Assembly (NCBI GenBank): GCA_030407315.1
Contig: JALQPE010000046.1
Coordinates: forward strand, 1 to 64,000
DNA length: 64,000 nt
Origin: Asparagopsis taxiformis
Taxonomy: Eukaryota > Rhodophyta > Florideophyceae > Bonnemaisoniales > Bonnemaisoniaceae
Reading direction: 5' to 3'
The notes under the pieces were generated by a model that saw nothing but the letters and a program-made list of their open reading frames with translations, did no database searches and had not been told where the DNA came from. The position numbers and the translations under genes are program-made. Within the stretch, counting starts at the first letter, position 1; each line of letters begins with the position of its first letter. Positions 18,492-27,865 of the stretch are shown here, piece after piece.

Positions 18492-21223
18492 GAATACAAC
18501 AAACTTGCATCTTCATTAAGCAAAACACAAGTCATCCATTGGTGATGAACAGTAGAAGACGACCCTAGTTGCTCGCGTCTCTCCAAATCGATTATTCGTA
18601 AAGTTCCATCATCCGATCCGCATGCCAACAGTCGCCCATCACCGCTTAACGCTATACTGGTCACCAAATCTGCGGGCCCTTCCAACACATTTTCAGTGTC
18701 GGCAAAGTTCTCCGCGTCCCATACCCGAATCGTTCCGTCCTCCGATCCTGACGCTATGACATCTTCACTCCGTCCTGCTGTTAGCGACGTCACCGTGCTG
18801 TCATGCGCATTGACAGTTTGGAATGCATTCTGTGCACACTTGCTCCCGTCTTCTATGCCCATCACCAACAGTCGTCCTTTGCTTGTCCCAAGAACAACTC
18901 TTCTTCGCCTGGGCAATACCTGCATGCAATAGATGTTCTCACCTTCTTTCAGTCCTTCGGCCCGAACAGAATAGCACATCTTGTACTCTTTCCATACAAC
19001 TATCCTTCCTCTTGAACTGCACGAATATATCCTTCTTAACGAATGATCATAGTACACATCCACAACACGATCTCCTTTTTTGTGTCCGACGAGCGACATC
19101 TTCTTCGATCCATCCCGCCCATTGTACACCACCACCTTCCCATTCAATCCTCCCACAACCACCTCCTCTCCTCCAGCAACAACACACATGCACTTGCCAT
19201 TATCCTCAAGGTCTAGCACACGTTTCAGCATACTTACTCCACTAGCTAACACTCCAGGCCCAGCACGAGCCCATGGTACATGCCCATGCCGTTCGACGCT
19301 ACACACTAGCCGCTCTATGATACCGCTCTCGCTTCTAACATCTCGTAATCGTCCAAATAACTGGAATCTACATTCCTCCCGATTCTTCATGCAATGCGGC
19401 ACCATACACAGTCCCATCGCCTTGACTATAACTTCAATATCCCTTGTCACCTTGTTCGCCGCTTCCGACTTCTCATGTGCCGCTACATACGATTGCAACA
19501 GCTGCAGTTCAGCAATAACCTTCTGGAATGGAACACGGTTCTTGTCCTCATTCATGCGCTCCACCCACCGATAGTCGATGAGCAGTCCCAGTGCCTCGGT
19601 AACCTCTCCAGCACCGAGTAGGTGCCGCACTACATTTTCAACTATGTACTTGTCATTGCTTTCTAAATTCCACCATTCTACCCCTTCATCCTCACCACCG
19701 TCCTCTGCCCCTCCGCTTCTATTCAATGACTCCCGATATCCATCTAGAAGCCTTGCGTGCCATTTTGTCGCCCCACCCCCCGTCTTCGCCATCTCCACAC
19801 TCATGTCCAGCACTAAATCATGCACAGTCACTCCAACAATTTCGCTACCATCTCGAACCTCAGACACAAGACTGTTTCGTGATAACATTCTCACTGCAGG
19901 CTTCACCTCTCTCACACCCCATAGCTTCTTGATTGCACTCACCGGCAGACACATCTGTTTCTGCATGATGCACAATGACTCAAACATCTCTCTAGTTCTC
20001 AGCCCATTGCCGAGCATACCTGTTTTCTTCTGCCCCTCCCACTTCTTCTCCACAAACTGTAGACTCGTCTTCAGTGCACACGCTAAGCCGCTGTGCCCAT
20101 CTCCAACTTCAGCCGCTGCAAGTTGCCTGGTATTCGATTTCAAAAGGACCCAGTACTCACTTATTGCATTTTGGTCGCAGTGATTTGAGCCTGGGATCAT
20201 CAACTGCTTTACCGCAGATCCAGCGACGCTCAGTGCAAGCGGCAGTCCTCCACATGTTCTGAGGATATGGCCTAGGGCGTTCCGATTCTCGAAGGAAAGA
20301 GATGAGATATCAAAAGGTTTGATGCATACATTGTGACAAAAGATCCGGAGATTATTGTCAGATTCAGAAGGGTGTGGATTGACCTGAATACAACTGTCCC
20401 GTGTGAGAGCATCTGCAACATCCCCATAGCGCGTGGACGACAACACTTTCATTGATGTACTCTCGTTTCCGTGCACATTTTTGCACATGGCACACACCAA
20501 CTTGTACACGCTTGAATTGATATCCCAAACGTCATCGAAGAGCAGAAGGAATCGCTTCTGTGCCAGACGGTTTGTTAGGGCAGTGATCATCTCGCGGTGC
20601 GAATCCTCAGAAGCAGCCAGCTCCTCGAAGTCTTCCAAAAAGTCTGGAAGTGCACTTTTGACGAGTCTTTCGAGCTGGCGAATGAAGGACGGCATCGTGA
20701 TATTATGACCGAGTTGAAAGAACCGCACACCATCATGGAATTTATACAGGATTTCTTTCTTCCTTCCGAGGGCGCACAGAATCGTGGTCTTTCCTACGCC
20801 ACCCATGCCATAAAGAGCAATGCTATTCTTTGTGGCATCATCAGACAAAAGGTGTCGATAGGCCATGTTCTCTGGCGAATTGGAGTCTGGTAGGAAGTCA
20901 AGTATGGCATATCCGGTGGAGGGGACGTTTGGAGCAGGGTTTGTAACGACTCCAGTGTTGGGAACAGATTTCGTAGGTAGAGGAGATGACTGGGGCGGAG
21001 ACAGATGTGAAGGGGGCGAGGTAGTCGGAGGTTCAGACGAAGTAGGTGATGTGGGGAATGCAACGGGGGTTTCGGCAGAAGGCTCAGTAGGAGTTTCGGT
21101 GGGAGACTGAGGTATCGGGCAGTTGGAGTAGGTAGATTGAGGAGGTTGCTGACATGATGATGTGCTGGAGACAGAGACAGGATTGGAGTTGGAGCGGTTA
21201 GATACGGCGCAGCAATTTCCCAT
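18492..21223 (-). pseudogene. Receptor B, part 1: MGNCC start, NB-ARC, helical region and WD40 start
   Basis: The frame is open from 21247, but the Met at 21223 is preferred because it begins M-G-N-C-C-A-V-S, a classical N-myristoylation plus Cys-acylation signal. A ~120-residue Pro/Ser/Thr-rich linker follows. The NB-ARC then shows P-loop G-M-G-G-V-G-K-T-T (~140-148 from this Met), Walker B F-L-L-L-F-D-D-V-W-D (~225-234), L-S-S-T-R, G-L-P-L-A and V-H-D-L-V-L-D-M. An APAF1-like helical region and the first WD40 repeats (I-R-V-W-D, L-R-I-I-D) follow, until the 319-bp insertion truncates the frame at 18470. Restored, the protein would be ~1.4 thousand residues. Membrane anchoring is inferred from the N-terminus. 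It was probably inactivated recently, since only the insertion and one late frameshift separate it from an intact gene. Confidence 0.88.
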
Positions 21224-21639
21224 GGCTAGACAAGTGTGTGGAGACAAGAGGCGAGGAAGAGGTCAGATGTGGATTCGGATGGTGGATGGATGGAACGGAT
21301 GGAGAGGAGAAGGTGGAAGCGATGATTTTGCACGTTGAACAAGCGGGTGGAGAGAAAATTCGAAGAATATTGTTAGCTGTGGACACAGATGATAGATGGC
21401 CGCAACGGAAGGAGAGGTAAAGAAGGAAACAGTGGCGGGGAAATGTTCGATAATGTGAGAGTGGAGGAGTGGGATCGTGGAATCGTTGGATGTTGACGCG
21501 CAGTTTACACAATGGCTATGGGAGAGCGAACTCGGTACTTTCGACAAGGAAAACGAAGTGTTGGGTTGCAGCAATGAGCTCGAGTGCTGCATTGTCATAA
21601 AAGTGTGTTGGTGCGTATTCCAAGATATTGCTGCCACTC
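21224..21639. other. Upstream region of receptor B up to the Harbinger insertion
   Basis: Putative promoter region of the minus-strand receptor B. No distinct motif was recognised. The first ~50 bp are similar to the corresponding upstream flank of receptor A, near 13720-13770. Confidence 0.4.
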
Positions 21640-21642
21640 TAA
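21640..21642. repeat. 3-bp target-site duplication TAA of the Harbinger element, left
   Basis: TAA precedes the terminal inverted repeat, and the same TAA follows the right end at 39219-39221. A 3-bp TWA duplication is the signature of PIF/Harbinger transposons. Confidence 0.85.
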
Positions 21643-21969
21643 GGGCCTTTCTTCGAACTCGATTCTGCTTGCTTGCTCGCACGCAAGCAGGAAATAGAAG
21701 GATATCATTGGGAGATAATATTACGATGGAGTAGTGGTTTTGATAAATAATGAAGTGTGAAAACTACAGAACCTCTCCACTTGTCCTGCCACTACTGGTT
21801 CCAGCTGAAGAAAACCGACTCGGTGCGAGGTGTTCTTCAGTATCCCAGGCTCCCCAAGAACCTCCCAGAACAAATACAGACTGTCTATCATTTGATCATC
21901 ACACCAACACTTTGCCGTTCCATCACACAACCCTGTGGAACCCCCCGAACTCCACCCCGCATTCTAATT
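21643..21969. repeat. Harbinger left terminal inverted repeat
   Basis: Reverse complement of 38891-39218 with very few differences: one 1-bp indel near 21895 and single substitutions such as GCAAGCAGG against GCAAACAGG. This level of identity implies a young element or recent homogenisation. Confidence 0.9.
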
Positions 21970-22424
21970 CGACAGCAGTGAAGTATTCTAATCTTGATAG
22001 TCATGTGTGAAAAGCAAGTTTCAAGAAGAGAGAATGAACACGGCGACGAACCTGAAGTACAGGGAGCGAAGATTTTGGTCTCAAAGCCGGGAACATGTGA
22101 CGCTATCCAAATCGCACCAAAAGCACAAAAAGACCTGACAATCAAAGAAGCAAGCCGGAAACACCAGCGTCTCTCGTACCAAATGCACTATGCTCTAAAC
22201 TTCGCACCAGCACAACAGACTGCGTACTTGAGAACATTCCAACCAATACAGCTACATCGATTGGTACGAATGCAGAAAAAGCATATAGTGAAGACAGTGA
22301 TTCGGAACTGAAAAAACCTCAAAGCAGTCTTAGTGGTGGGCAGAAAAGCCCAGAAGTCAACAGCAATGGTGAAATTCAGCTCCATAGGCTGTATTCATTT
22401 CTCACATCTTGCAAACAAAACGAT

Positions 22425-23721
22425 TTGCGAAATATAAACAAGCATTTGAACATGACTGTGAGTGGGAGAAAGGAGGTTTTGGTTGCTAGATCTGTGCTCA
22501 ACTTGGTAGCATCATCCAAAGAAGGTGCAAATCTTCTGGAAGAGATTAAACGAAATCCGTACGCACCTAGCGTTGATGATTTCGAGCTCCGAGTGAGACT
22601 AAAACCTTCGCTTCAGAGGTCATGTCCAGGAATAGACTCGCTCCTAGATTTACTAGACTCAAAAGAACGTGCTACAATGGTTCAAAAGTTGGAAAAAAGG
22701 TCGAATTCGTTGTTCCGGAATGCCTCTGTTGGTGAAGTTTCTCTAGAAAAGAACAGGAAAGGTCATACTGTGGAACATACTGAATGCGATGTAGAAGGTA
22801 TGCAAAAGAAAAGTTTTAGCTTAGACGAATTTGCTCGTCTAATGTTGATAATTCGAGATGATGGCATTGCAAAGGCTGCAGTTATTAAGGCAACAGAGGA
22901 GGAGATGACAAGAAAGGATTTGGATGCTGGGAGAACTAGGGACTCATACTGGGTTGTTGTTCAAAGACAATTCAACACTGTTGTGTTGACAAAGGGGTTA
23001 AACCTATCTGGTCGTGTGGATGGCGTTGAATCGACTGCCATGCCGCAAATGTTTCGCTCTGCAGCAAAGCTGCAAAGTGTTTTCCGCGATGCAAGAGCAG
23101 CTTTCAGCAGAACGAGAGAGAATTGGCAAAGATCTGGTCAGAATGACCCGGAATGTTCCCACAATTTTTAAGTTACACACAAGACGGAGAATTAACAGCA
23201 GAATCTAAGCGTGCATACATTATGTTTACTGCTGCGAAGCTGGACACAAAGCAACCAGATGACACTTTTCTTCGTCTGACTTCTAAAACTATCGATGTGG
23301 ATGGTATAGACAACACAGGATATGATGAAGGAAACTTTGGCTTAAAAAGACGCTTGTCTCTGTCTCCTGATTTTATGCAAATCTCATCACAACCAAGTTC
23401 AAGTGGAGAAAGATCAAGGAAGAGATCATATGAATTTGACATGCATAGGTCAAGGATGGAATCGTTCGATGAGGTGTTGAGAGATTATCATCTTTCGAAA
23501 CAACGAAAGAGGAAAGTTTTAGAAGCCAGAAGTGAGGAACTTCCATCGATTGGGAGAGGTGTTTCGCTAGATAAGAGCTCCAATACGCTAGATAGTGCCA
23601 TGGATCAAGAAAAGGTGATGTCTTTGATAGCTAATGCAGCAAAGACTCTAGAAACTGCCAATTCTTCGTCTAATGACAGTTTCAAGCAAATAGCGCTCAA
23701 GCACTATGAGAACATGGTGAA
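22425..23721 (+). pseudogene. Harbinger accessory (ORF1/Myb-type) protein, frameshifted and cut by Gypsy-1
   Basis: Two overlapping frames (22425-23171 and 23153-23721) are joined by a 1-bp frameshift near 23160. The frame is open upstream of 22425 into an acidic Ser-rich region, so the start is uncertain. A central block (S-F-S-L-D-E-F-A-R-L, T-R-K-D-L-D, F-N-T-V-V, then S-G-Q-N-D) resembles the DNA-binding partner proteins encoded by Harbinger-type elements of algae and protists. This is recalled similarity, not a database result. A Lys/Arg-rich stretch and a helical C-terminus follow. Gypsy-1 is inserted eight codons from the original end. In the empty site the frame would continue at 37399 and stop at TGA 37421-37423. 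Such proteins help bring transposase to the nucleus and to the element ends. Confidence 0.65.
23717..23721. repeat. Gypsy-1 target-site duplication GTGAA, left
   Basis: GTGAA here and at 37394-37398 flank the two LTRs exactly. Both copies are perfect. Confidence 0.95.
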
Positions 23722-24393
23722 TGTAGTATACGTGGCAATTCCGAAATTGCAAATAATTATGTTTTCCGCGGAATTCGAATTTCGGCGGACACGACCGGCG
23801 ACAGCAATGCACGAACATTGCTGGCGCATGCGCGCGCGCAACCGGCACACGTGTGCAACGAACGTACTGGCAACGGCCAACGGGCCAACGGGTCCCTACG
23901 GGTGACCCACAAGGTCCTTTCCCATTCGGGGACGTTACGAGTAGTGTTTACACTGTAAAGCGATGCCATCGTGGCTATATAGGTATTGGCATCGTGCCGG
24001 GACGGAAAGGGGACAAGACATCGATCGGGCAACGTGCTCTAGTCTACGACTGACTTCTACGTTACGTATTACGTTTTCGCCTAACGAGGCTTCGTCTCCG
24101 TCGAGCTGCGTACTCCCTACCCATCGCCACACGTGAGGCTGATCGCGTGTAGTGCCTACGGGCTTGGTTGAGAGCGCCTCCGGTGACGTGCCACCTCGTT
24201 CGTTAACGTAGTCCACGCGTGGATCGTTCGTCGTGACGCCCGTGTCTACCTGCTAACCTATTCTCTACCCTATCCTTTCTCTGCTACCAAACATACAGTC
24301 AAAACACCAGCGGGTGGACTTATTCGTTTCGTTAAGGACAGCGTGTCCACTGGCTCGTACCAGCTACTACGTCTACCGAACTATCGTTCCACA
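23722..24393 (+). repeat. Gypsy-1 5' LTR
   Basis: 672 bp starting TGTAGTATACG and ending TTCCACA, apparently identical to 36722-37393. A TATATAG box at 23976-23982 is the likely core promoter. Confidence 0.95.
23976..23982 (+). promoter_or_regulatory. Putative TATA box of Gypsy-1 5' LTR
   Basis: TATATAG in the middle of the LTR, conserved in the 3' LTR (36976-36982) and in the telomeric relic. Position and conservation suggest the U3 promoter. Confidence 0.55.
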
Positions 24394-24394
24394 C

Positions 24395-24412
24395 TGGTCT
24401 TCCGACCTAGAA
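24395..24412 (+). other. Putative primer-binding site of Gypsy-1
   Basis: Begins TGGTCTTCCGACC one base after the LTR. TGG pairs with the CCA end of a tRNA. The telomeric relic keeps a near-identical site. The tRNA was not identified. Confidence 0.6.
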
Positions 24413-24492
24413 GTTGCTACGAGCATAACGACAACCAACGAGGTTGAGCTCTTTTACGTTAACGAAAAGCTACGTGCTACAGACGACGGTCT

Positions 24493-26421
24493 ATGAATTA
24501 CGCTGTGTCGAATTCCAGCGCGTCGCCCAGGCAACCGTTGCCAACGTCAGCGGACGCCGAAGCCGACGTGGCCTTGTCAGCAGAAGCGATCTTCGCGACT
24601 GATCGATCTATCCCGCCGGATATCGAGGCGATCGGCCAGCTACCACGTACGGTGAGCCCGTTTGAGTCCGTGAGTATGGACCCCGCAACGCGCGGTCAGC
24701 TCAACGAAGGGAACGTGAATCCCACGGCACTACGTGTAGTGTACGAAGACCTTCGAGGTCACATCGAAAGGGCGAGCGACGCGGCCGTCGACGAAGCCGT
24801 AAGGCAGAGACTCGGAGTCTCGGAGCGCGAAGCTCGTGCGTTACGTGAACGCTCAGCGACCCTCGAACGGGAAAACGAAGATTTACGAAACCGCCTCTCC
24901 GCCGTGGAGGGAAGGCTCGACTCGTTTGTCGTAGTATTCAACGAAATCGTCGCCGGACGTTCCGCTCCGCCGAGCGGAAGCGATCCGAATTACGAAGAAG
25001 GCTCGCGCGCCTATAACTCGCAATCCTCCCCGGCCGTTCCGGGAGGATACCCACCAACACCCGGTCCGACGACCCCGACAACGTACGGAAGGGGGGCGAC
25101 AGTGCAACGAGCCATCGCCAACCCCAACGAGACGCCACGAAGGCAATTGCGTTTTAACGATACGCCAGACCACGCGCGGTCGGCGGACGCAGCACGAGCT
25201 GCGCAATTCGATACGAGAGCTCCCCCGCCACGTGAAACGTACATTCCGTGGCTGGGTACGTTCGGCACGACGGACACGCGAGTCCACGAAAACGAACGTG
25301 CCGACGCGGTACGCTTACCAGGGAACGCCCTCGGACCCGTTTGCCACGCGTTGGCAGAGCACACGACAATGCTCGACGCATTTGCGAACGTGGTGTCGTA
25401 CCGCATGTACCGACTTAACGATGTACGTGAACATCTCTACGTGAACGAGAGTCAAAGCGTACATAAGCTCAAACGTGAGCTGGAGGGACTTTTCCCTACG
25501 TTAAAGCCGTTCTCCGGCCGGAATCCGATTACGTTGCTCGGATTCCTCGCCCAAATACGTGATGGGTTCAGCACACTCGGAGTGTGCGAGGGAGTGGCAG
25601 TACGTGCGCTGCACTTCTTCCTCGAAGGGGACGCCCGACGGTTCTACGATTCCCAGTGTACGACTGGCGTGATCACGACTGATCCGACGAAGAGGTTCTC
25701 GTGGCCTCACGTAATCAACGCGTTGATTAAACGATACCTGCAAGACGACGTGCTGCAGGAGGCCTACGAAAAGGTCACGATGATCACGCAGAGTCCTAAC
25801 GAGGACGAGAATCAGTACGCTGATAGACTCGACACCGCCACGCGGGCGTGCAACTACGTGTTTACGGATCGACTCCTCGTTCACCACTACGTACGTGGTT
25901 TGCTGCCCTCGACGCGGGCAGCCGTGACGGAACGACTCCGGTCACTCCCCGAACGAGAGAGGAACGACCTCACCGTTGTGAGACGATTGGCGACGGCCGA
26001 AGGAACGACCTTCCGTGCACGTACGGCAGCTGTCGCGTCAGCCGCGAAACCGAAAGTGCGGTTTCCGGTGAAGCCTACGTTGGCTATTTCCGACCACGAG
26101 TCGAAGAAGTTCGCGGACTACGATGAGTCCGCGTACTTTCGTAATGAACGGGCTAGCGAGCCCAGTTACCACGATGGTAACCCGAACATCCCCGCGAGGG
26201 ACGATGACGACGTGTCGCTCGCTGCGGCTCACGTTGCCGAGAATTTGGAGGCGATCCTCTTCACGAACGGGCCGCCGCCCAACGACACGAAAACGGCAAA
26301 TGAAAAGCCGGACGAGCTCGAAGCTCGTTTGAACCGTCCATGCGAGGACGTGCCGAATTCGGCACGCTCGCACGTGAGCTTAAGCTCACGTGCGAGCAGA
26401 CGCAATTGGCGCACTCCGTAA
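24493..26421 (+). CDS. gag: Gypsy-1 Gag (capsid region)
   Basis: 642 codons. The N-terminal ~220 residues are Pro/Glu/Arg-rich with a coiled-coil-like segment (~85-150, heptad-like E-R-E-A-R-A-L-R-E-R...). The middle (~300-500) is a retrotransposon Gag capsid domain: helical, with a run resembling L-K-P-F-S-G-R-N-P, then F-L-E-G-D-A-R-R-F-Y and A-Y-E-K-V. The sensible reading moves to the -1 frame near 26350, where the nucleocapsid zinc knuckle continues in 26340-26801. The tail of this ORF after ~26350 is therefore out-of-frame sequence. Gag packages element RNA in cytoplasmic particles. Confidence 0.8.
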   Translation: MNYAVSNSSASPRQPLPTSADAEADVALSAEAIFATDRSIPPDIEAIGQLPRTVSPFESVSMDPATRGQLNEGNVNPTALRVVYEDLRGHIERASDAAVDEAVRQRLGVSEREARALRERSATLERENEDLRNRLSAVEGRLDSFVVVFNEIVAGRSAPPSGSDPNYEEGSRAYNSQSSPAVPGGYPPTPGPTTPTTYGRGATVQRAIANPNETPRRQLRFNDTPDHARSADAARAAQFDTRAPPPRETYIPWLGTFGTTDTRVHENERADAVRLPGNALGPVCHALAEHTTMLDAFANVVSYRMYRLNDVREHLYVNESQSVHKLKRELEGLFPTLKPFSGRNPITLLGFLAQIRDGFSTLGVCEGVAVRALHFFLEGDARRFYDSQCTTGVITTDPTKRFSWPHVINALIKRYLQDDVLQEAYEKVTMITQSPNEDENQYADRLDTATRACNYVFTDRLLVHHYVRGLLPSTRAAVTERLRSLPERERNDLTVVRRLATAEGTTFRARTAAVASAAKPKVRFPVKPTLAISDHESKKFADYDESAYFRNERASEPSYHDGNPNIPARDDDDVSLAAAHVAENLEAILFTNGPPPNDTKTANEKPDELEARLNRPCEDVPNSARSHVSLSSRASRRNWRTP

Positions 26422-26801
26422 TCCCGAATGATTACTGGACGCTGTCGTGTTGGTCATGCCGCGAGGATGGCCACTCGACGTTCACGTGTCCGCGTCTGAC
26501 GCCAGATCAACGGATCTTTTTCGCGTACAAGTACTACCTCTTCCACGTGAAGAGCAACCCACGTCAGGCTGAGTACTTCCGCCAACGAATGGCCAAACGT
26601 AACCAGGAACGACCTGGCGAGCGAGGGAACGTAACCCCGCGGAGGTACGGCACGCCGCCTACGATACTCCGAAACCCCAATCGTGACGGGGAAGGCCCTT
26701 CGACAGGCGCCGTGGCGACTTTCGTAATGACCGACGTGATCTCCGCCCGTGGGCGAACGAACGAAATGGCCAGCGTAATGGCCGCAGCGGAGTCTACGTG
26801 A
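26340..26801 (+). pseudogene. Gypsy-1 Gag C-terminal part, CCHC zinc knuckle
   Basis: Continues Gag in the -1 frame. The knuckle reads C-W-S-C-R-E-D-G-H-S-T-F-T-C (Cys-X2-Cys-X4-His-X4-Cys), followed by basic, Arg/Pro-rich nucleocapsid-like sequence. No clear slippery heptamer was seen at the junction, so an indel is more likely than programmed frameshifting. Confidence 0.75.
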
Positions 26802-26862
26802 CGACTTCCGCTGACGAAACACCACTCGAGGTGGAAACGAGTCACGATGACGAACGAGCTTC

Positions 26863-27834
26863 GTGGGCTCACGACGACGACGTGTCGAACGGCCCCGCGC
26901 CGGAAAACGACCAGGCGATGTAGGTCACGAGCCACCCACATCGCCTGAACCCTTACGTAAGAGGGGGGCGACCGACGTCGATGATTGGTCCTCCGCAGGC
27001 TCACCGACGAACGAGAGTTACGTAAAGCTCACGGCCGCGAAGGCCAACTCGAGTCACACGACACCCGACGTGGGGGAAGAAACGAAGTCCGACGGGACAA
27101 CCGAACCTCACATGAAGAGGAAGCCTCGCAGACGAGCGAGACGCGCTACCCGGAAGCACGACGCTTCCGAGCGCGAGAAAGCCAAGCACGCGGCTTATAC
27201 GAAGCGTGTCGACGCAAAAGAAGCCATACGGGCTCATACGGTGAAGCGACGAATCGCTAGCGAAGACGTAGACCGCGCGCCGGTCAGGACCGAACCGTTG
27301 GTCCTCGACGGGCATACGTGCCTACTTGCGTCGAAGTATTATATCGTATCCGGAACGATCGGACTAGACCTCAACGTGATGAGGGCGATTACCATCGCGA
27401 TGGATACGTGCAGCGGCTACAACTTGATACGAACAAGTTTACTACCCTACGACTGGGTCGACCGCTGTCTACGTGACGAAGAGCTACCGAAGCTCGGAGA
27501 CGCCAACGGGCGACGTTTGCCTATCGAAGGCGCCATCCTGCTTCGTGTCAGGTTGGGGAACTCGCTGTTCCGCGTAAAATTCTTCGTAGCCAACACGCTG
27601 GCTGTCCCCGTCATAATGGGGCGTCGTTCATGTCGAAGCATGTCGATGCTATACGCTGTCGAGCGCAGACAATCGACCTCCATCGGGGGGATACGATACC
27701 CATTATCGCGGAGGGCGATACGAAGACTCCGTACGAGGAGGGGGAAGAGACGAATCCAAACGTGGAGCCCCCGAAACGCCGCGAGCGTAACGCGGCCTCG
27801 AATAGGCCGAGCCGAACGTTCTCGGTTCGCCTGA
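26863..27834 (+). pseudogene. Gypsy-1 protease region
   Basis: A Glu/Lys/Arg-rich linker leads into an aspartic protease domain at ~180-260. The active-site loop reads M-D-T-C-S-G, so the usual D-T-G glycine position is Cys. The second half (F-F-V-A-N-T-L-A-V-P-V-I-M-G) is followed near 27620 by a shift to the +3 frame (readable at 27630-27857), and by another shift near 27860 into the RT frame. The last ~70 codons of this ORF are out-of-frame. The protease would process the polyprotein. Confidence 0.65.
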
Positions 27835-27865
27835 CGAAGTACACCAGTACACGCGTGTACCGGCG

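Noticed and set aside
23757..24216. ORFs inside the Gypsy-1 LTRs, repeated at 36757-37216
   Set aside because: They are within LTRs, on both strands and without domains; conserved only because the LTRs are identical.
26340..26421. Programmed -1 frameshift between Gypsy-1 gag and the next frame
   Set aside because: No clear slippery heptamer was seen, and several other shifts in both directions follow within the same pol, so indels explain it better.
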